This document shows positions 4,319 to 8,263 of a stretch of DNA of 8,263 nucleotides, in pieces. Numbering within the stretch: the first letter of the stretch is position 1; each line of letters starts with the position of its first letter. The stretch spans positions 1 to 8,263 of the forward strand of contig JAILAA010000049.1 in assembly GCA_024681875.1 (NCBI GenBank), read 5' to 3'. Source of the stretch: Prevotella sp. Lineage in GTDB: Bacteria > Bacteroidota > Bacteroidia > Bacteroidales > Bacteroidaceae. Under the pieces are notes generated by a model. That model was not told where the DNA came from, did no database searches, and saw only the letters and a program-made list of their open reading frames with translations. The translations under genes were made by a program, and so were the position numbers.

Positions 4319-7164
4319 AATTCTTTGTTTTCTTTCTTTGGTTTCTGCGAGAATCGGTAGGCGACGGTGAGCAAGGCGTAGCGCCGCATGGCGTTGGTCC
4401 AGGTCTCTGTGCGGCCTTGGGCGTTGATGTTGTAGCGCAGATTGGAAACCTGACCGAGAAGGTCATAGCCGCGCAGCTTGATGAGCCATTTGCCCTGATG
4501 GAATGACTTGGTGAGCGAGGCGTCCCAGTAGAGGCGGTTGTCGTTCATCTCAGCATCGGTATAGCCGCGGCGCGAGTGCATCGTCAGGTCGGTCTCGAAG
4601 GCAAAGTCCCAGGGCAGCTTGTAGCTGCCGTTGAGGCCGTAGGCAATGTCCCACACGTCGGTGGGCTGCTCGCCAAGCGTGATATTGCGGTGGATGTTGC
4701 GATAGCTGGCGTCACCCTTCAGGCTGAGGGAGAGGTCTTTCTTCTGAAAGCGGATGGCGGGTGTGTAGTTGACGGTGAAGGTGCCGACACGGCTCAACTC
4801 TCCGTTAGTGCTGCCTGTAGTAAGTGCCAAGCCGGTGCTCTTGTTGTAGTTGAGACGCAGGCCGTTGTCGATGTGCCAAAACTTCTGCTTGCCCAGCGCG
4901 CGGCTCCAGCTCAGTATTGAGCCCAGCTGCCAGTTGCCGCTGCTGATGTTCTCTGGTCGATAGGTGCGCACGCCCGTGGCCATGTCGTAGGTGTAGCCCT
5001 GTGTACGGGCATTGTGGGTCAGGTTGGCATTGAGCGCCAGGCTGATGGTCTGGTCGATGCTGTCGTTTCGCAGTCGCCCGTCTATGTGCCAGGTGTGCTG
5101 CTCGCTCTTCTTCAGGTCGGGGTTGCCGAGGAAGATGTTCAGCGGGTCGCTGGTGATGGGGCGGTCGATGAGGTCGGTGAGCTGTGGCGTGCTGGGCCAA
5201 AGGTAGTATTGCATCGTCACACTCTTCCGGTTGTCAAGGCTGAAGAGGTAGAAGAATACATTAGGCGAGAGCAGCGTGTAGTAGCGGGTGACGGAGGTGG
5301 TCAGCGGCTGGCTGTCATAGCTCATCCTTTGCCGCTGGAAGTTGGCGTTGAGGCCGGTGTAGACGCCGAGGTAGAACTTCTCCCCATTCTTGTTGTAGCC
5401 AATGTCCAGGCCTGCGCGGCGGTGCAGGGTTTGTGTGCATTGCTCGTAGCTGTTCTTCATGTCGAAGAGGTAGTCGATGCTGTCGCGCAGGAACTCGTGC
5501 TGGTCGCTGTGGTTCTTGTCCGTGCCTATCTCCACGGTGGGCGCAATGCGCAGGTGCTCCGTCAACTCGTAGTTGTAGGTCATCGCTGCGCTGAGGCTAT
5601 GGTTGTAGTTCGGTGTCTTCGTTAGGCGGTCGCGCACGTCGCGCGTACCTAATCTATGATAGGTGTAGTCGTTGAGGCTCATCGACTCAGGCTTATGACT
5701 GCGATTGCCGCTGCCCTGCACATTGAACGTGAACGAGTCGCCCGAGGGCAGGCGGTAGGCGATGTAGGCGTAGGCATTGCCGTATAGTTGACTGCTCTTG
5801 CTGCGTGAGTGGTACCACGAGCTGTTGATGCTGTCCTTCATGACGGCATCGGCGGTGCTCACGTTCCAGCCCTCGCCCTCATAGTGACTATTGTAGTAGG
5901 TAAGATTCGTATTGGAGTAGAAACGCAGCTTGCCTGTGGCCCTCAGCGTGTTTCTCAGGCTGAAGTTGCTGATGCGGTTGCGCCCCGTGCCCTCCGACTG
6001 CCCAAAGGTGCTGGCGCCGTTGAGGTAGGTCTCGCTGTTGCTGCGGCTCTCGCTCAGGTCGTTTCGCCACGAGGCGTTTACCTCGGTAGAGTTGGTCAGC
6101 TTCTCCTCCGGCGCTTGGTAGACGAACTGGCCGCCTACCTGCTTGAAGTGGTTGTCGCCCGACTGCTCTGTCTTGTCGTTGTAGTTGCTGTTCTCACCGC
6201 TGTACTCCATCGTCTCGTTGATGTTGTTCAGACCTCCGAAGAGTACCGCTCGTGTGCGGTCGCTGAAGCGCAGGCCGAAGCCCTTCAGCTTATAGCGGTT
6301 ATTCGTCCCGCCGCCAGCCTCGATGTTCGCCGAGCCGCCGATGCTGTATTCGCGTTTCAGCACCACGTCCATCGTGTATTCTTTCTTGTCCTCGTCTTCG
6401 ATGCCGAGGTATTTGTTCTCCTCCGTCTGCTTCTTATAGACCTGAATGTTCTTCACGGTGAAGTAGGGCAGGTTCTGCAGCATGATTTTGTTCTTGCCCT
6501 TGAAGAAGTCGGCGCCGTTCAGCGTCAGGTTGTCAATCTTCTTGCCGTTGACGAAGATTTCGCCGTCATCGTTCAGCTCCACACCCGGCAACTGTTTGAT
6601 GAGGCCATCGAGCATCGAGCCTTCGGGCACGTTGAAAGCATCGGCATTGAAGACGAGCGTGTCGCCTTTCCACACCATTTTTACTTTTGTGGCTTTCACC
6701 ACCACCTCGCCCAAGTTGCCGCCCTCGAAATGACTGGCGTTTGTCGCCTTCTTCATGTAGATTTTTGGTCCCTCGACGTCCTGACGGCGCTTGCCCACCT
6801 GCTTCATCTCGAAGTCGGCGTAGGTCGTCTCGTAGTTCTCGTGCTCCAGCTTAAGGATGTACTTCGCCGGCTCGCGGCTTATCTCGAAATGCCACCGCGT
6901 GCTGCCTGCCGAGCGCCCGATGCCGCTGCTGTAGCTGTAGCTCTCCCATACCCGCGTGGTGTCAACGACGGTAGAATCCTCGCGCATCAGCGTAGCCTTC
7001 ACGTCAGGGATGGAGGCCTTCGTGAAGCTGTCCGCCACCGTGCCGTAGACGTATATCTTCTTCTCCTTCTTCTCTTTCTTTTCCACTTTCGTACTGTCCG
7101 TCTGGCCGTAGCTCACTGAAGCGACGAGGGCGAGCAGGAGGGTAAGGATGGCTTTCTTGTCCAT
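4315..7164 (-). CDS. Outer-membrane beta-barrel protein with CarboxypepD_reg-like and TonB-plug-like N-terminus
   Basis: A 949-residue protein. Residues 1-20 are a signal peptide (MDKKAILTLLLALVASVSYG, then Q21). Next comes a lysine-rich linker (KVEKKEKKEKK, 26-36). Residues ~37-138 form a beta-sandwich resembling carboxypeptidase regulatory-like domains (YVYGTVADSFTKASIPDVKATL). Residues ~148-246 are plug-like: GGNLGEVVVKATKVKMVWKG, NVPEGSMLDGLIKQLPGVEL, NGKKIDNLTLNGADFF. From ~270 to the end alternating aromatic beta strands (RLNYNKSTGLAL, LTVAYRF) suggest a barrel. The layout fits the 'outer membrane beta-barrel family' (PF14905-like) rather than a SusC receptor, and no TonB box is obvious. 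Substrate unknown. The start lies 3 bases after the upstream gene's stop, and its own stop overlaps the ATG of the 4265-4318 remnant, so it is an internal operon gene. GC is high (38 of 60 bases in the line 6781-6840), unlike the island to the left. Confidence 0.85.
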   Translation of the reverse strand: MDKKAILTLLLALVASVSYGQTDSTKVEKKEKKEKKIYVYGTVADSFTKASIPDVKATLMREDSTVVDTTRVWESYSYSSGIGRSAGSTRWHFEISREPAKYILKLEHENYETTYADFEMKQVGKRRQDVEGPKIYMKKATNASHFEGGNLGEVVVKATKVKMVWKGDTLVFNADAFNVPEGSMLDGLIKQLPGVELNDDGEIFVNGKKIDNLTLNGADFFKGKNKIMLQNLPYFTVKNIQVYKKQTEENKYLGIEDEDKKEYTMDVVLKREYSIGGSANIEAGGGTNNRYKLKGFGLRFSDRTRAVLFGGLNNINETMEYSGENSNYNDKTEQSGDNHFKQVGGQFVYQAPEEKLTNSTEVNASWRNDLSESRSNSETYLNGASTFGQSEGTGRNRISNFSLRNTLRATGKLRFYSNTNLTYYNSHYEGEGWNVSTADAVMKDSINSSWYHSRSKSSQLYGNAYAYIAYRLPSGDSFTFNVQGSGNRSHKPESMSLNDYTYHRLGTRDVRDRLTKTPNYNHSLSAAMTYNYELTEHLRIAPTVEIGTDKNHSDQHEFLRDSIDYLFDMKNSYEQCTQTLHRRAGLDIGYNKNGEKFYLGVYTGLNANFQRQRMSYDSQPLTTSVTRYYTLLSPNVFFYLFSLDNRKSVTMQYYLWPSTPQLTDLIDRPITSDPLNIFLGNPDLKKSEQHTWHIDGRLRNDSIDQTISLALNANLTHNARTQGYTYDMATGVRTYRPENISSGNWQLGSILSWSRALGKQKFWHIDNGLRLNYNKSTGLALTTGSTNGELSRVGTFTVNYTPAIRFQKKDLSLSLKGDASYRNIHRNITLGEQPTDVWDIAYGLNGSYKLPWDFAFETDLTMHSRRGYTDAEMNDNRLYWDASLTKSFHQGKWLIKLRGYDLLGQVSNLRYNINAQGRTETWTNAMRRYALLTVAYRFSQKPKKENKEL

Positions 7165-7167
7165 GAT

Positions 7168-7776
7168 TCAATAGAATTTTATTCCGAGGACGTAGTAATG
7201 TGGGACGTGTTTTAGAATATCCGACGAGAGGTCGGGTTTGATAAAGTTATCTCCGCAACAACGGGTCACTTTCCACTCCGCATCATACCAGTGTGAGCAA
7301 TAACAGACAAGGGGAATAACGGTATCCGCTTCCAATGGCATTGTTAACTCAAAGGGTTTTGAAGTATATGAGTATATATACTTGTTTTCGCTCTCCCAGT
7401 AGATTTGCTTGAGTTTCAGAGAAGATGTAAATGAAACCGTATTCTCCCAACTGAAACAACACAGGGCTAAAGAATCTGTCTCTGAAGGGAGGAAGCCGAC
7501 AACCAGCTTGTCGCCATTTGCCTTGAAGGTATAAGGGAACAAGAAGTAGTGAGAAGAATCTTGCACTTCTATCCCATTGACATATTCCCTGATGTTGAAC
7601 TTCACATTCTTGCCTTTTATGGCGCTAACATCGAAACTGTATGCCCTGTAGCCCTTGGCATTAAGCAGAGGAAGATAGTCACTAAACGATGCCTCGTTCA
7701 TTTTAATCTCTTGTGTCTGCCCCGCCATTGCGACGAGGGCGAGCAGTACGGTGATGATGGTCTGCTTCATATTCAT
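7168..7776 (-). CDS. Exported hypothetical protein resembling DUF5041
   Basis: A 202-residue protein with signal peptide MNMKQTIITVLLALVAMAGQ and cleavage likely near TQE. The mature part contains FSDYLPLLNAKGYRAYSFDVSAIKG, VVGFLPSETDSL, SLKLKQIYW and an ending LSSDILKHVPHYYVLGIKF. I recall this pattern from the DUF5041 family of Bacteroidales; function unknown. Six cysteines form three close pairs: C106-C107, C158-x-C160 and C173-C174. Only the last region (a CG-D type motif) is one I remember as usual in the family. The gene begins 7 bases after the thioredoxin-like stop and ends 3 bases before the barrel gene, so it belongs to the operon. A disulfide link with the neighbouring thioredoxin-fold protein is an inference. 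ATG at 7774-7776 was used; an ATG two codons later is equally possible. Confidence 0.7.
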   Translation of the reverse strand: MNMKQTIITVLLALVAMAGQTQEIKMNEASFSDYLPLLNAKGYRAYSFDVSAIKGKNVKFNIREYVNGIEVQDSSHYFLFPYTFKANGDKLVVGFLPSETDSLALCCFSWENTVSFTSSLKLKQIYWESENKYIYSYTSKPFELTMPLEADTVIPLVCYCSHWYDAEWKVTRCCGDNFIKPDLSSDILKHVPHYYVLGIKFY

Positions 7777-7783
7777 TTTGGTT

Positions 7784-8263
7784 TTATTTCAGCCTTTCCT
7801 TCAGTCTCGTCAATTCGTAGTCGAAGTTGTCGTAGCCGTCTATGCGCAGGTCGTCACGGACGCGGCGGCAGTCGGGGGTGATGGTCTCGTAGTGGGGGAT
7901 GCCGTTGAACTGGAACAGCTCTTGCAGACGGGTGAAGTCGGCATTGGTGACGCAAACGGTCTCTTCATTGGCCAGCCACTCAGCCACGTATTTCTTGTAG
8001 GCGTCGCTGCCATCGGCAGTGCGCTCCCCAGCAATGAATATAAGTTTCACGTCGTCGCGCTTGGCAATCTCGGCACGTAGTTCCTTACTTGCTTGGATGG
8101 CACCACGGCAAGGGCCGCAGCCCATACCCCAGAAGTCTATCATCAGAATCTTGCCTGGATATTTAGCGCAGAGTGAGCGGATGAGGTCGGCCATCGGCGC
8201 GTCGGGAATGGGCGTTGCCAATTCCGTCTGTGCCATCGTCCGAGAGTAGAATTCATCGGCCTT
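7784..8263 (-). CDS. TlpA-like thioredoxin-fold protein, C-terminal part (5' end outside window)
   Basis: The frame is open to the window edge, so the ATG at 8234-8236 is probably internal. The residues before it (KADEFYSRT) look like continuous protein. Counting that Met as 1, the thioredoxin fold shows KILMIDFWGMGCGPC with redox cysteines C40 and C43, an IFIAGERT strand, and the cis-proline turn GIPHYETI (P114). This is the usual periplasmic TlpA/ResA-type thiol-disulfide oxidoreductase domain. In Bacteroidales it often forms the C-terminal domain of longer exported proteins, so a signal peptide and an N-terminal domain are expected to the right. It is the first gene seen of an operon with the 7168-7776 protein and the outer-membrane barrel. 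Such an arrangement suggests a role in folding or redox state of envelope proteins, though the target is not shown. Confidence 0.85.
   Translation of the reverse strand, partial: KADEFYSRTMAQTELATPIPDAPMADLIRSLCAKYPGKILMIDFWGMGCGPCRGAIQASKELRAEIAKRDDVKLIFIAGERTADGSDAYKKYVAEWLANEETVCVTNADFTRLQELFQFNGIPHYETITPDCRRVRDDLRIDGYDNFDYELTRLKERLK

Noticed and set aside
5014..5625. 203-codon plus-strand open frame
   Set aside because: Also antisense to the barrel gene, with the same low-complexity Val/Ala/Leu composition and no recognisable motif.
5809..7119. 436-codon plus-strand open frame opposite the barrel gene
   Set aside because: It is antisense to a well-supported outer-membrane protein. The product is a Val/Leu/Ala-rich string with no domain pattern, typical of shadow frames in GC-rich coding DNA.
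7784..8236. Treating the ATG at 8236 as the start of a complete 150-residue thioredoxin
   Set aside because: The frame stays open to the window edge with sensible protein sequence, and there is no signal peptide at that ATG, so the gene most likely continues beyond the window.
1..8263. CRISPR arrays, tRNA or rRNA genes, transposase genes
   Set aside because: No regular short repeats with spacers, no tRNA-like cloverleaf, no rRNA sequence and no transposase or integrase motif were seen on either strand.

Overview
The window looks like a Bacteroidales genome, most likely Prevotella-like. The grounds are the RHS core wording (for example RLYDPYLGRFLSPD followed by NRYSYCLNNP), a TlpA-type thioredoxin next to a CarboxypepD_reg/plug outer-membrane barrel, a possible TTTG-N19-TAnnTTT promoter, and very tight gene spacing without clear Shine-Dalgarno sites. 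These are family resemblances from memory; no search was run.

Left half (1-4267): an RHS toxin island with low to moderate GC, written mostly on the minus strand and bounded by two copies of one sequence. Each copy holds the 3' end of a PIN-domain gene (plus strand), its stop, and a hairpin-bearing spacer. The copies are at 1-137 and 4131-4267, exactly 4130 bases apart, with about 120 of 137 positions identical. Between them lie, in minus-strand order, a PIN gene read the opposite way (3769-4176), an RHS gene body of YD repeats, the RHS terminal signature, a C-terminal domain with an HEYGH zinc-protease motif, and a small lipoprotein gene that is a good candidate for the immunity gene. The RHS reading frame is open to 4263, but its first ~160 residues are antisense to the PIN gene. 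The RHS gene has therefore probably lost its true 5' end (signal peptide and N-terminal shell), and the PIN gene has lost its usual ATG, at a head-to-head junction near 3769-3790.

Right half (4265-8263): a GC-richer, compact minus-strand operon. It runs from a TlpA-like thioredoxin (cut by the window edge), through a small exported protein resembling DUF5041 that carries three cysteine pairs, to a 949-residue outer-membrane beta-barrel protein. The barrel's stop codon overlaps the ATG of a fourth gene, of which only 13 signal-peptide codons survive before a short tail and stop. That truncation falls where the PIN-plus-spacer repeat ends, so the arrival or rearrangement of the RHS/PIN island probably cut the operon.

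Main message: a toxin/immunity pair (RHS-metalloprotease plus lipoprotein) sits in a recombination-prone island flanked by PIN-gene direct repeats, with breakpoints that left both a headless RHS gene and a decapitated operon gene.
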